Below, in pieces: positions 33,350 through 42,253 of a stretch of 64,000 nucleotides of DNA (the first letter of the stretch is position 1; each line of letters begins with the position of its first letter). A model generated the notes under the pieces. The model did not search any database. It was not told where the DNA came from and saw only the letters and a program-made list of their open reading frames with translations. This stretch comes from Haloarcula sp. DT43 (GTDB lineage Archaea > Halobacteriota > Halobacteria > Halobacteriales > Haloarculaceae), in assembly GCF_037078405.1 (NCBI RefSeq), contig NZ_JAYMGZ010000001.1, forward strand, positions 1,240,001 to 1,304,000, written 5' to 3'. Position numbers and translations under genes: made by a program.

Positions 33350-33502
33350 CCACAAAGCATTTACCACACTTCGGGTAATGTACCGATACCCCTACCCATG
33401 ACGCCAGAAGTGAGTACGCCGGTCCGGTCTATGCGCGGTCGCGACGACCGCGTTCCGACCACGCGGAAAACTACTGGGGTCGCCCGATAGCAACCACAAA
33501 CT
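33350..33502 (+). promoter_or_regulatory. S-layer gene 2 promoter and structured leader
   Basis: CCACAAAGCATTTA (33350-33363) equals the copy-1 promoter motif, but the following bases are CCACA, so the TATA box is weaker than the TTTATAAT of copy 1. From about 33388 to 33502 the sequence is nearly identical to the copy-1 leader, including the 8-bp hairpin and the 30-codon frame (33398-33490). Lower or differently controlled expression is plausible. Confidence 0.6.
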
Positions 33503-36244
33503 ATGACAGGAAATTCGAACAAGGTTCGCAGCCTGTTCCTCACGGCGCTGATGGTCTTCTCGGTATTCGCCGGGACCATCGCGTTCTCCGGTGGCGCAGC
33601 CGCCGCCGCGAACGTCAGCGTCCAACAGGCCGCGGAGTATAACGACGGTACAGTCGAATTAGCACTGAACGGTTCAACTGGGACTTCAGTCGGTTCCGGT
33701 GACATCGACGTCTACGTCGATGGCAACCAGAACCCGAACAACTACGTCTCTGGACTCACGGTCAATGCTGATGGTCAAAACGGCCGTATTGCATTTGACC
33801 TAGACAAAGATGTTCAGCCCAACCGCAACCTGACCATCAAGGTCTCAGGTCTCAACGGTGGCGACGGCACGGTCGTCGCTCAGGATATCGATGTCACGTC
33901 CCAGACGGTCACGTCGAACGGCAATAACGATACAGACATCAACGTCTTCCGCGGTGAAGTGATCGCCGTCGAAGACACGGACGCGGACGATACTGACAAC
34001 TTCCCGTCCATCGAGGTCGGAGCGGATAGCCTCGTCCTGTCCGACTCGTACACGGACAACAGCGAAGTGTACACCATCGACACGAGCGACCTCGACACCG
34101 GTGAGGACTACGACATCGAGGTCGACGGTACCGATGAAGGGGTCTTCACCGTCAGCGACCTCAGCCTGCAAGTGAACATCGACGACGATGTCGGCGACGG
34201 CGCCAACATCGACGACACGGACACGCTGGCAGTCAACGTCTCCACGAACCGTGGTGGCGAGCCGGCCAACGCAACGCTGTTCGATGAAGACGACGACAAG
34301 GTTGCCACGCAGATCAAGAACCTGCAGGGTAACAACAACGTCGTGTTCAACTTCGGCAACCAGAGCGCCGACGACAGCCCGTACTACGTCCGCGTGACGG
34401 ACAACCAGACCGGCGTCACCGCCGAATCTGACCAGATCAACGTCTCCGAGTCCGACGACGGCGAAGCGAGCTTCGAAACCTCGACCGTCCAGGACGAAAT
34501 CGGCGACGTCACCAACATCACGGTTCAGCTCGACAACACCGAGGACGCCGTCATCAACGTCGGTGACGAGAACGAGGACAACTACTACATCCAGGGTGAG
34601 ATTTCGGACGAAGACGGTGACGGCGAAGTTACCGTCCAGTTCAACAGCTACACCGCTGGCGACCACAGTAACAGTACGGTCCTCAGCGTCCCCGGTGACG
34701 ACGATATCGACAACATCGAGGAAGGTGGCGATTACACCCGAGGCGGTCTCAACGCAGAAGCGCTCGAGGCCGGTTCGTACTCGATGAACGTGACTGCGGG
34801 GACCTCCCCGGACGTCACCAGCCCCGACTCCGTCGGGACGCTCCGACTCAACGAGAACTCCGTCGAGAGCATCCAGACGTGGGCCGCACCGAGCGACGCC
34901 GACATCACGGATGACGATGTCGACGTCTACGACCGCATCGGCGTGAACCTCACGCAGTCTGACGAGGTCGCGGCCGAGGACGTCGTCGTCCACCAGATCG
35001 TGGCGTCCGGTGTCGAAGGTGCCGTCGCATTCCAAGAGGAAGACAACGGCGCCAGTGGAACCACGGAAGCGTTCCTGCAGGCCGTCGACGCTGACAGCAG
35101 CACTGCTAACGGCGTCGGAACTGCGGGCCTGACGCTCTACGTCAACCGGACCGACGTCGGCGCGAACGCCGACGCTGACGCACTGCAGCTCAACAGCTCC
35201 AACGTGGACGTTGTCGAAGACTCGGACAACAACACCTACTTCGTCGCCGTTGACACGGGTGCCATCACGTTCACCCAGTCCGGTCAGGACCTCGTCGACG
35301 AAGAGGACACGAGCATCAACGCAACGTTCGCTATCAAGGATTCCAGTCCGATTTCCGACGATGGTACGAGCGCCAGCGCGCTCTACACCACGTCCGAGCG
35401 TGACGCGACGCTGAACCTCGACGACAGCGGCGTTGTCACGGTCTCGGCCGCTGCTGGTCAGGAAGTGACCGGCACGACGAACGTCGCCCCCGGCTCCACG
35501 CTCGAAGTCGAGATGGAGTCCGAGAACGAGGCGAACCCGTTCGTCATCCGCCCCGAAACTGATGTCGCTGCTGACGGCACGTACACCGCCACAGCCGACT
35601 TCAGCGACTACTCCGCTGGAACGAACTTCACCGTCCAGACGCTCGACGTCGACGGTAGTTCCGAGTTCAGCGACGAGGAAGACGGCCGCATCGTCGAAGC
35701 CGACACGGCCACCGTGAGCATCAGTGACCAGGAATCCGACGGTAGCGAAGTCGTCGTCGACAGCGCGCAGCTGTCCGACGGTGGCTTCATCGCCATCCAC
35801 GCCGGTAGCGCGTCCGGCGACGTCGTCGGGAACTCCGAGTACCTCGAGGCAGGCAGCCACGAGGACATCACGATCACGCTCGACGAGCCGATGGACGAGG
35901 ACTTCACCGCGGTCGCGATGCCGCACCTCGACACCAACGGCAACGAAGCGTACGACTTCCCGGACGCCGACGGTCCGTACACGATCAACGGCACGGCTGT
36001 CACGGACAGTGCGAACGTGACCGTCGTCGCTGAGGAACCGACGGAGACCGCTACGGAACCGCCGGAAACCGAAACGGAACCGCCGGAAACCGAAACGGAA
36101 CCGCCGGAAACCGAAACGGAACCGATGGACACCGAGACTGAAGCGCCCGAGACCACGGAAGCGTCCGGTCCCGGATTCACGGCAGCCATCGCGCTCATCG
36201 CGCTGGTCGCCGCTGCGCTGCTCGCTGTCCGCCGCGACAACTAA
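33503..36244 (+). CDS. csg2: S-layer glycoprotein, copy 2
   Basis: 913 aa. Its signal peptide is identical to copy 1 and most of its length matches closely. The main differences are scattered in the ectodomain: residues ~55-95, ~500-560 and ~590-640 differ most. The stalk has one diverged and three perfect PETETEP-type units. The PGF-CTERM motif is at Pro890-Gly891-Phe892, followed by the same hydrophobic tail. It is intact, so both copies may be expressed, perhaps alternately. Archaeosortase A is encoded 140 bp downstream on the same strand. Confidence 0.92.
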   Translation: MTGNSNKVRSLFLTALMVFSVFAGTIAFSGGAAAAANVSVQQAAEYNDGTVELALNGSTGTSVGSGDIDVYVDGNQNPNNYVSGLTVNADGQNGRIAFDLDKDVQPNRNLTIKVSGLNGGDGTVVAQDIDVTSQTVTSNGNNDTDINVFRGEVIAVEDTDADDTDNFPSIEVGADSLVLSDSYTDNSEVYTIDTSDLDTGEDYDIEVDGTDEGVFTVSDLSLQVNIDDDVGDGANIDDTDTLAVNVSTNRGGEPANATLFDEDDDKVATQIKNLQGNNNVVFNFGNQSADDSPYYVRVTDNQTGVTAESDQINVSESDDGEASFETSTVQDEIGDVTNITVQLDNTEDAVINVGDENEDNYYIQGEISDEDGDGEVTVQFNSYTAGDHSNSTVLSVPGDDDIDNIEEGGDYTRGGLNAEALEAGSYSMNVTAGTSPDVTSPDSVGTLRLNENSVESIQTWAAPSDADITDDDVDVYDRIGVNLTQSDEVAAEDVVVHQIVASGVEGAVAFQEEDNGASGTTEAFLQAVDADSSTANGVGTAGLTLYVNRTDVGANADADALQLNSSNVDVVEDSDNNTYFVAVDTGAITFTQSGQDLVDEEDTSINATFAIKDSSPISDDGTSASALYTTSERDATLNLDDSGVVTVSAAAGQEVTGTTNVAPGSTLEVEMESENEANPFVIRPETDVAADGTYTATADFSDYSAGTNFTVQTLDVDGSSEFSDEEDGRIVEADTATVSISDQESDGSEVVVDSAQLSDGGFIAIHAGSASGDVVGNSEYLEAGSHEDITITLDEPMDEDFTAVAMPHLDTNGNEAYDFPDADGPYTINGTAVTDSANVTVVAEEPTETATEPPETETEPPETETEPPETETEPMDTETEAPETTEASGPGFTAAIALIALVAAALLAVRRDN
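36035..36118 (+). repeat. 21-bp stalk repeats of S-layer copy 2
   Basis: One diverged unit (36035-36055) and three perfect units (36056-36118) of the same 21-bp sequence as in copy 1. The number of perfect units differs from copy 1 (three against four). Confidence 0.8.
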
Positions 36245-36283
36245 CCGGAGTCACTCCGGTCCCTGAACACCGCTCTTTCTTTC
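36244..36283 (+). terminator. terminator of S-layer gene 2
   Basis: ACCGGAG-TCA-CTCCGGT (36244-36260) is a perfect 7-bp hairpin, followed by CTCTTTCTTTC. Compared with copy 1 the stem is one base pair longer. Confidence 0.62.
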
Positions 36284-36384
36284 GCGCGCTGCCCCGGTAG
36301 CGGCGGCGCTGTCGGCGAGTCGGGCTGACGCCCGCAGTAACGCAACGACAAAACATATAGGCGGGTTCAGCCAACGTACGGGCA

Positions 36385-37380
36385 ATGAGTGAGACAGTCC
36401 TGCAGGCGGGCGTCGACATCGCTGGACTGTCGTTCGACCCGGTCACGGTCTCGGAGCCGCTCATGTGGCTCGTACTCGCGGCCTTTCTGGGGAGCGTGGC
36501 CGTCGCCCAGTACGACCAGCGCTTGGCTCGCCCCGTCGGGACGGTCGGCTGGGTGGTGTTCGCGGCCTACTGGCTCGTCCTGGCCCCGCATTTCATACTG
36601 ATACAAAAAAGCGTCGTCGAGGGGCTGGGAAGCGTCGTCGCCGTCCCCCTGTCGCTGTACACCGGCTACCTGCTCTGGAACGGCCGGGAGTCGCTCCTGG
36701 TGTTGACCCGAGCTATCGGTATCATGGGCCTCATCTACGTGCCCTTCCTCACTATCGGGCCGCTCCGCCAGACGATCATCGAGGTCGTCACCGACCAGGT
36801 CGCCTTCCTGATGACCGTCGGCGGCTACGACCCGGTTGTGGTCGACGGGCTCTCGCACAACGGCGTCGACATCGCGTCGAAGCAGTACCCCTACGAGAAC
36901 ACGTTCTGGTTCGACGGGAACGAGCGCCCGATAACGTACACTATCATCCTTGCGTGTACGGGCATCGGCAGCATCTCTATCTTCGCCGGCGGGATACTGG
37001 CGGTCGCGGCCCCGTGGCGGCGGAAGCTCCGCGTGCTGGTCGCCGCCATCGGCATCATCTACGTGCTGAACCTGGTCCGGAACATCGGCATCGCGCTGGC
37101 GTTCGGTCTCCAGAAGGCCCAGTTCTTCCCGGACGTCGTCATGACGCTGTTCGGCCTCAGCGACGCACAGCTGGTGTCGTACTACATCGTCGACCGGATG
37201 CTGGCACAGTTCGGTTCCGTCGTCGTCCTCGTCGGGCTCACGTGGCTGTTGATGCGGGAACTGCCGGAACTCACCGTGATAGTCGAGGACCTCCTGTTTC
37301 TTGTAACCGGCACGGAGTACGACCTCGGCCCGGCGTTCGAACAGCGGGAGTCGGGCTCTGCCACGCCCGGTGACGACTGA
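36385..37380 (+). CDS. artA: archaeosortase A
   Basis: 331 aa with about eight membrane helices. The exosortase/archaeosortase catalytic residues are visible: Cys191 in ILACTGIGSI, Arg232 in LNLVRNIGI and Arg271 in IVDRMLAQFG. ArtA recognises PGF-CTERM tails and replaces them with a lipid. The S-layer genes immediately upstream encode its major substrates. The gene has its own promoter region (CATATAG near 36354-36360). The short hydrophilic tail after residue ~315 is typical. Confidence 0.93.
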   Translation: MSETVLQAGVDIAGLSFDPVTVSEPLMWLVLAAFLGSVAVAQYDQRLARPVGTVGWVVFAAYWLVLAPHFILIQKSVVEGLGSVVAVPLSLYTGYLLWNGRESLLVLTRAIGIMGLIYVPFLTIGPLRQTIIEVVTDQVAFLMTVGGYDPVVVDGLSHNGVDIASKQYPYENTFWFDGNERPITYTIILACTGIGSISIFAGGILAVAAPWRRKLRVLVAAIGIIYVLNLVRNIGIALAFGLQKAQFFPDVVMTLFGLSDAQLVSYYIVDRMLAQFGSVVVLVGLTWLLMRELPELTVIVEDLLFLVTGTEYDLGPAFEQRESGSATPGDD

Positions 37381-37398
37381 CCCGAATCCGAGGAGGCG

Positions 37399-38178
37399 TT
37401 ACTCCAGGTCCGCTCCGGCGAGTGACTCCAGTGCGTCCGCTTCGAGCGGGTGGAGCGACCCCGGAATCACGAGCAAGTGCAGTGGCTCCCCGAACGTTCG
37501 CGTGGCGAGTTCGTCGAGCGTATCGGCGACCACCAGCGGGTCCGGGCTGCCGGCCCTGGCGACCACGACGCCGACGGTGTCCGGGAACGGCTCCGCGAGC
37601 ATCGCGGCGGCGTGGCTCGCGGTCATGTACGTGTCGTCGCTGTCGTCCCAGTGGGGGTCGTCGACCTTGATGTCGAGGTAGACCAGCGTGTGCAGGTCCC
37701 GTTCGCGGTTGTCCTCGATGGTGGCGACGACGCTGTCGGGAACGCCGTCGCCGCCGTGGGCGTCCTCGAACGGGAGCGTCGTCGCCTTGCCGAAGCGGTA
37801 GTTCTGGAGGCCGGTCAGCGAGCCGGCGGCGGTCTGAGCGGTCGTCCCGTGGACGATTCGGGTGTCGATGCCGCGGTCCGCGGCGCGGAGCCGGAGGTCG
37901 GTGTGCGTCGTCGAGACCATCGTGTCCCCGGCGGTACAGAAGACGACGTCTTCCTCCGCGGCGGCCGCGAGAATCGGTTCGGGGTCCTGCTCGATGCCGG
38001 CCCGGTCCCTGAGTTCGATGGTCGTCTCCAGTGTCTCCTCCAGGGTTTCGATGTCGGTACCGACCAGCCGGCTCGTGTAGAACTCGGCGAACACGCGGTC
38101 GGCGGCTCGGATGGCGTCCCGGCCGGCGACCGTGACCGAGCGCTCGTCGTAGAGGCCCAGTCCGACGAATGTGAGCAT
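37399..38178 (-). CDS. dphB: diphthine synthase
   Basis: 259 aa. MLTFVGLGLYDERSVTVAGR, the CTAGDTMVSTTH segment and YRFGKATTLPF are hallmark stretches of archaeal DphB, a class III SAM methyltransferase. It methylates the diphthamide precursor on elongation factor 2. It converges with artA (18-bp gap) and is divergent from trm5. Confidence 0.93.
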   Translation of the reverse strand: MLTFVGLGLYDERSVTVAGRDAIRAADRVFAEFYTSRLVGTDIETLEETLETTIELRDRAGIEQDPEPILAAAAEEDVVFCTAGDTMVSTTHTDLRLRAADRGIDTRIVHGTTAQTAAGSLTGLQNYRFGKATTLPFEDAHGGDGVPDSVVATIEDNRERDLHTLVYLDIKVDDPHWDDSDDTYMTASHAAAMLAEPFPDTVGVVVARAGSPDPLVVADTLDELATRTFGEPLHLLVIPGSLHPLEADALESLAGADLE

Positions 38179-38253
38179 ACCCGGAGTGGGTCGCCGTCCG
38201 GGATAAAGGGCGCGAAGCGTCAGGCTTACCGCCTGTGGCCGGGGAGTGAGCGT

Positions 38254-39234
38254 ATGGGCGTTCCCTGCGTTCGTGTTCCCCGCGAGGCCGGCGAAGAGAC
38301 TCGCCAGCGCCTCGCCGAGGCAGACCTCGTCGACGACGGCTACGACATCACGGTCGTCGACGGACAGCTGTACGTCCCCGTCACCGACCCCGCCGCGGTA
38401 CCGTCGGACCTTGCCGTCGTGGAGGCCGACCCGCCGGTCCGCGAGAGCCAGACGATGCCGGCCGACGGGCTCGACTTCGACCCGAGCTACGAGCGCATTG
38501 GCGACGTGGCTATCGTCGACGAGGACGACGACGAGCGGGCGCGAGCGATTGCCGACGCGATAATGGACTCGGACCTACCGGTGCGGGCGGTGTTGAACCG
38601 CGCGTCGAAAATCAAGGGCGAACAGCGGGTCCGCGAGTGGGACGTGCTCGCCGGCGAGGGGACCGAGGGAACTCACAGGGAGTACGGCTGTACGTTCGAC
38701 CTCGACCTCGCCGAAGTGTACTTCTCGCCGCGGCTGGCGACCGAGCGCCATCGCGTCGTCGAACAGGTCACCGAGGGCGAGCACGCCTTCGACATGTTCG
38801 CCGGCGTCGGCCCGTTCGTGGTCCCGTTCGCCACGCGCGGGGCGACCTGCGTCGGGACCGATATCAACGAGACGGCAATCGAGTACCTGCGGGCGAACGC
38901 CGAGCGCAACGGCGTCGCCGACCGAGTGACGGGCATCTGTGGCGACGTGCGCGCGGTCGCCAGCGAGTACGAGGGGTGGGCGGACCGTCTCGTGATGAAT
39001 CTACCACACAGCGCCGACGAGTTCCTCGATACCGCCGTCCGCCTGGCCGGTGAGGAGTGCGTTCTTCATTACTACGACATCCAGCACGAGGACGACCTGT
39101 TCGGCCCCGGCGAGCGGGCGATTCGGGCGGCCACCGAGCCGACCTACGACGTGACGGTCGAGACGCGCCACACCGTCCGGTCCTACGCCCCGAAAGAGCA
39201 CAACGTCGTTCTCGACGTTCGGCTGACACGCTAA
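38254..39234 (+). CDS. trm5: tRNA (guanine37-N1)-methyltransferase Trm5-like
   Basis: 326 aa from the ATG at 38254. An N-terminal D1-like domain is followed by the central part with VLNRASKIKGEQRVREW, then the Rossmann SAM domain with HAFDMFAGVGPFVVPFA and the catalytic-loop motif NLPHSADEFL. These are typical of archaeal Trm5, which methylates G37 next to the anticodon. Related Taw22 wyosine enzymes are an alternative. It is divergent from dphB, another translation-fidelity gene. Confidence 0.9.
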   Translation: MGVPCVRVPREAGEETRQRLAEADLVDDGYDITVVDGQLYVPVTDPAAVPSDLAVVEADPPVRESQTMPADGLDFDPSYERIGDVAIVDEDDDERARAIADAIMDSDLPVRAVLNRASKIKGEQRVREWDVLAGEGTEGTHREYGCTFDLDLAEVYFSPRLATERHRVVEQVTEGEHAFDMFAGVGPFVVPFATRGATCVGTDINETAIEYLRANAERNGVADRVTGICGDVRAVASEYEGWADRLVMNLPHSADEFLDTAVRLAGEECVLHYYDIQHEDDLFGPGERAIRAATEPTYDVTVETRHTVRSYAPKEHNVVLDVRLTR

Positions 39235-39274
39235 GACGAGCCGTTCTATTCAGTCGTCGTGGGGATAGTACCAG

Positions 39275-39472
39275 ATGGAGGTGAGCGAGGTCGACGACGT
39301 TGACCTCGCGCCGCCAGCGTGGCGACTTCTCCGGGTCGAACAGAACGCCGAGAAGGGGCTCGCCATCGCCGACCGCGGCTTCGTGCCCGCAAGCGGCGAA
39401 ATCAAGGTCACCGGCACCGGGACCGAACTGCTTAACGACGAGGAAGTCGGACGCTTGTATCTGGGAGGCTAA
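39275..39472 (+). CDS. small conserved protein
   Basis: 65 aa (MEVSEVDDVDLAPPAWRLLR at the start, ending VGRLYLGG). It has no membrane segment. The composition and codon use are host-like, and it lies 3 bp before the universal-stress gene, so an operon is likely. I do not recognise the family. Confidence 0.65.
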   Translation: MEVSEVDDVDLAPPAWRLLRVEQNAEKGLAIADRGFVPASGEIKVTGTGTELLNDEEVGRLYLGG

Positions 39473-39475
39473 CCC

Positions 39476-39889
39476 ATGTCTACGATACTCGTTCCCGTCG
39501 ACGCAGACGAGGACCGCGCCCGCGGACAGGCCGCGTTCGTCGCGGAGCTACCGTCCGCCGACACCGACATCAAGGCCGTCATCACGCACGCGCTGACCGG
39601 GGAAGAGACGGACGCGCCCGAGGAGATACGCAACGTCGAACGGATTTCGACGGTCCGGCTCGTCCGCGACTACCTCGAAGACAGCGAGGTCGACGTCGAA
39701 CTGGCCGAAGGGACCCAACCGCCCGCCGACGGCATCGTCTCGCTGGCCGACGAGTTCGACGTCGACCAGATAGTCATGGGGTCCAGAAAGCGGTCGCCGA
39801 CCGGCAAAGCGGTGTTCGGGAGCGTCTCCCAGCAGGTCCTGCTCGAGGCGGACGATCCGGTCACGGTCGTCGGCGCTCGCGAGGAGTGA
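39476..39889 (+). CDS. universal stress protein UspA family
   Basis: 137 aa. The start MSTILVPVDADEDRARGQAA, the internal ADEFDVDQIVMGSRKR and the ATP-binding loop GSRKRSPTGKAVFGSVSQQV followed by DPVTVVG are characteristic of Usp proteins, which bind ATP and respond to stress. It is shorter than many because of a reduced N-terminal region. It probably forms an operon with the 65-aa gene. Confidence 0.85.
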   Translation: MSTILVPVDADEDRARGQAAFVAELPSADTDIKAVITHALTGEETDAPEEIRNVERISTVRLVRDYLEDSEVDVELAEGTQPPADGIVSLADEFDVDQIVMGSRKRSPTGKAVFGSVSQQVLLEADDPVTVVGAREE

Positions 39890-39967
39890 GAGCGACTCCC
39901 TCGCCGGGTCCGATTCGCAATCCTTATTGCGGTTATGCGTCCAAGAACTGATGTACGCCAGCGCCGC

Positions 39968-40041
39968 GCCGGTGTAGCTCAGACTGGCAGAGCGAATCCT
40001 TCGTAAGGATTAGGCCGAGGGTTCAAATCCCTCCACCGGCT
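39968..40041 (+). tRNA. tRNA-Thr (anticodon CGT)
   Basis: 74 nt. The acceptor GCCGGTG pairs with CACCGGC, with discriminator T. The anticodon stem AATCC/GGATT encloses TTCGTAA with anticodon CGT. The T arm has GGTTCAAATCC. No integration repeat is seen next to it. Confidence 0.94.
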
Positions 40042-40239
40042 TTCGATTTCTGACACCTCTACGGACCGACGCCGAGTGAACGCGTCTCGGGCTTGCTGTC
40101 CGTCCCGGCCGAATCGTACCGTTGTGCGGAACGTACTCACAGAACTGGACCGACTGTCGGGTTTCCTGCTGACGGACGGGGGAACGGTCTAGAACGGGTC
40201 TGCGCGCCGCAGTACACGGCGACCGGTCGGAGTGGCGCG

Positions 40240-41169
40240 TCAGTCAGCTATCGATATCGGTGACAGTCTGACATCGGTATCGACGATTTCCGTATCCGGA
40301 CTGCCGTCGTACTGGAATCTGACCGAGCGTCGTTCGTCCCCTCGCATGATTGGAACGACTGCGAGCGCTTCGTCGAGTATACAGTGGCCCTCGCCGATGA
40401 ACTCGACGACGACCTCAGTGTAGACGTCGTCACTGGTCTCGTTTTGTAGCTGGACCTCGAGCACCGTCTTGTCTGTGCAAGAGCGTCTGAGTTCCTTCCC
40501 CACTTCGGTAACGCTCGGAGACGCTGTCGAGGTCTTTTCTCGCGTTTCCGAATGGAGTTTTCGCCTGTTTTTCAACTCTGTAAAGATGTCTATCCTATCG
40601 ATTTCATCCTCTGGTAGATACGTGTATCTCCCGAGCCGTCGCACCACCTCGCCCTCTGAATCTTTCAGTAGCGGATTCCGAAGAAGCAAATCGTTTTGCT
40701 CTCGTTCCCCTGCGTACTGCACGTCGCCCTGAATTTCCTGTCCGGAGGGTGTCTTAATCGAAGCAACGACTGGCGATTTCGCTTCCTGGTTGATGTAGTC
40801 CCACGTCTTTCGTCGCGTTCGAGATATCCCTTTGCGCTGGTGGACCCGTATATCATACAGGGTGCCAATGGCGTATCCCACCGGGATTGCGGCAAGGGTC
40901 AGCACTGATAGTACCACGAGCGACTCTTGTGGTGTGAGTTGAATTTCAGGGAGTAATATTATTTCCCGCTGGACTATCGATGTCAAGAAGACGTACAGCA
41001 GGTACCCAGCAAAGGCGAGCAGAGTGCTTCCAGTGAGACTGAACGCTTGCTTTTCGGCCTCCGTGAACGTATCCGGAACTCTCGCCTGCCATAGCAACAC
41101 GTACGTCAACACGTATCCGGGCAGAAGTATCGCCAGTAGAACGACGCCGTCCGGAAGCGAGATGAGCAT
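40240..41169 (-). CDS. membrane protein with three N-terminal helices (DUF6338-like)
   Basis: 309 aa. Three helices (about 5-27, 44-64, 84-106) precede a soluble domain that includes a basic region (RKGISRTRRKTWDYINQ) and a beta-rich end. The layout, and the motif LLPEIQLTPQ between helices, recalls DUF6338 membrane proteins (from memory). It starts right at the stop of the upstream 81-aa gene (TAGATG), so the two form an operon. The AT content is slightly above that of the neighbours. Confidence 0.7.
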   Translation of the reverse strand: MLISLPDGVVLLAILLPGYVLTYVLLWQARVPDTFTEAEKQAFSLTGSTLLAFAGYLLYVFLTSIVQREIILLPEIQLTPQESLVVLSVLTLAAIPVGYAIGTLYDIRVHQRKGISRTRRKTWDYINQEAKSPVVASIKTPSGQEIQGDVQYAGEREQNDLLLRNPLLKDSEGEVVRRLGRYTYLPEDEIDRIDIFTELKNRRKLHSETREKTSTASPSVTEVGKELRRSCTDKTVLEVQLQNETSDDVYTEVVVEFIGEGHCILDEALAVVPIMRGDERRSVRFQYDGSPDTEIVDTDVRLSPISIAD

Positions 41170-41415
41170 CTAATCCCGAGTTCCGTGCTCGTACTCCGCC
41201 GGGTCGTCGGATTTCCGAGTCGAGTGCTCGTACAGTGTAGCCACACCGGACTCTTCGGGATGCGCTTCGGCCCATTCGATGGCCGATATAGCCACCTGCG
41301 TGATTTGATTGTCGCTGATATCCGCTCTGACATCGTCGTCGAGGTCCCGCTTGATTTCCTCGACGAGTTTCGCCATCGTTACATCAGCTGTCGTATCGTC
41401 GTCGGTTTCGACCAT
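41170..41415 (-). CDS. small acidic helical protein, partner of the membrane gene
   Basis: 81 aa from the ATG at 41415 (MVETDDDTTADVTMAKLVEE). It is acidic, helical and has no membrane segment. Its stop is adjacent to the ATG of the membrane protein gene, so they are co-translated. The function is unknown. Confidence 0.6.
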   Translation of the reverse strand: MVETDDDTTADVTMAKLVEEIKRDLDDDVRADISDNQITQVAISAIEWAEAHPEESGVATLYEHSTRKSDDPAEYEHGTRD

Positions 41416-41915
41416 AGTGAAAGTAGTAGTCCAACTGTCATAAATATATACCATGAACTACATTTCTGTTCAACGGTCACATCAACCGTCATTCCCTACG
41501 ACGCTGGTGGAGCAGTGCTCCGTCCCCGGTTCGGCTTCTGCTGGCACCGTTGCCCAACACAGGGACGGGGAGACTGGGGATATGCCGACTCAGAGTCGGA
41601 GAACGCGAACCACTGCCGACCGGCCCGTCGCGGCGAGACTGTTACTGCGGTAGTCGGACACGGCGTGTCGTCGGGCGTTTCGACGGTCGACACAGCCGAG
41701 TTGGAGACCGGTTCGCTTCGCCACCAGCGGGCAGAACTATCGGTATAAAAAGGGCCCTCACCAGTGACGTGAAAGTTCGACAGACCGCAGGGTCGAAGCA
41801 CGTCCCGAGTACGATGGTGACACAGTATTCATTCGGACGGCTGTCGGACACGCCCCGGCGTGCCGTCACGGGCGCACCGAGACACCCGCGGACGCCAGGA
41901 GTCAGGAGGTCGTGA
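41416..41915. other. 500-bp stretch without recognised gene
   Basis: Open frames in this stretch have no consistent codon pattern or recognisable motif. GGTATAAAAAGGGC (41739-41752) looks like a strong TATA box on the plus strand, about 165 bp before the small zinc protein gene at 41916. A small RNA or long leader starting near 41775 is possible. Confidence 0.45.
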
Positions 41916-42218
41916 GTGCCGATGGGATTCAAAAACGCCTGGCACCGCGACACCGACGAGGACGTCTGTTGTATCGCCTGCGGTGAGACGGTCGCTCGCT
42001 CTGACGCGCGCGAGTACGACAAGTACGGCGACCGATGGGACCGCGCGGACAAGTCCTTCGAGTACCTGTGTAAGCCCTGCTACCGGGAGTACTGTCACCT
42101 CGACCGGACCGGGCTGGAAGACCGGCTCGAAGCGGCCGGTGCCGGGACGGTGGGCCGAGGTGAGTTTCTCAGACGCTACCGCGACCAGGCGGAACAGACA
42201 CGCGCCGACGGTCGCTGA
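41916..42218 (+). CDS. small zinc-finger protein (DUF7562-like)
   Basis: 100 aa. It has two CxxC knuckles, CIAC and CKPC, the second followed by YREYCH, consistent with a zinc ribbon. The GTG at 41916 is preferred over the ATG at 41922, because AGGAGGT (41903-41909) is 6 nt before it. The C-terminal part is helical and charged. I recall similar haloarchaeal proteins under DUF7562. Function unknown. Confidence 0.7.
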   Translation: MPMGFKNAWHRDTDEDVCCIACGETVARSDAREYDKYGDRWDRADKSFEYLCKPCYREYCHLDRTGLEDRLEAAGAGTVGRGEFLRRYRDQAEQTRADGR

Positions 42219-42253
42219 GACGCCGGGCGGTCGGCAGGATGGCGCGCCTGCGA

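Noticed and set aside
41550-41915. 121-codon frame in the 500-bp gap
   Set aside because: Arg/Thr-rich sequence without start signal or motif, overlapped by other open frames of similar quality.
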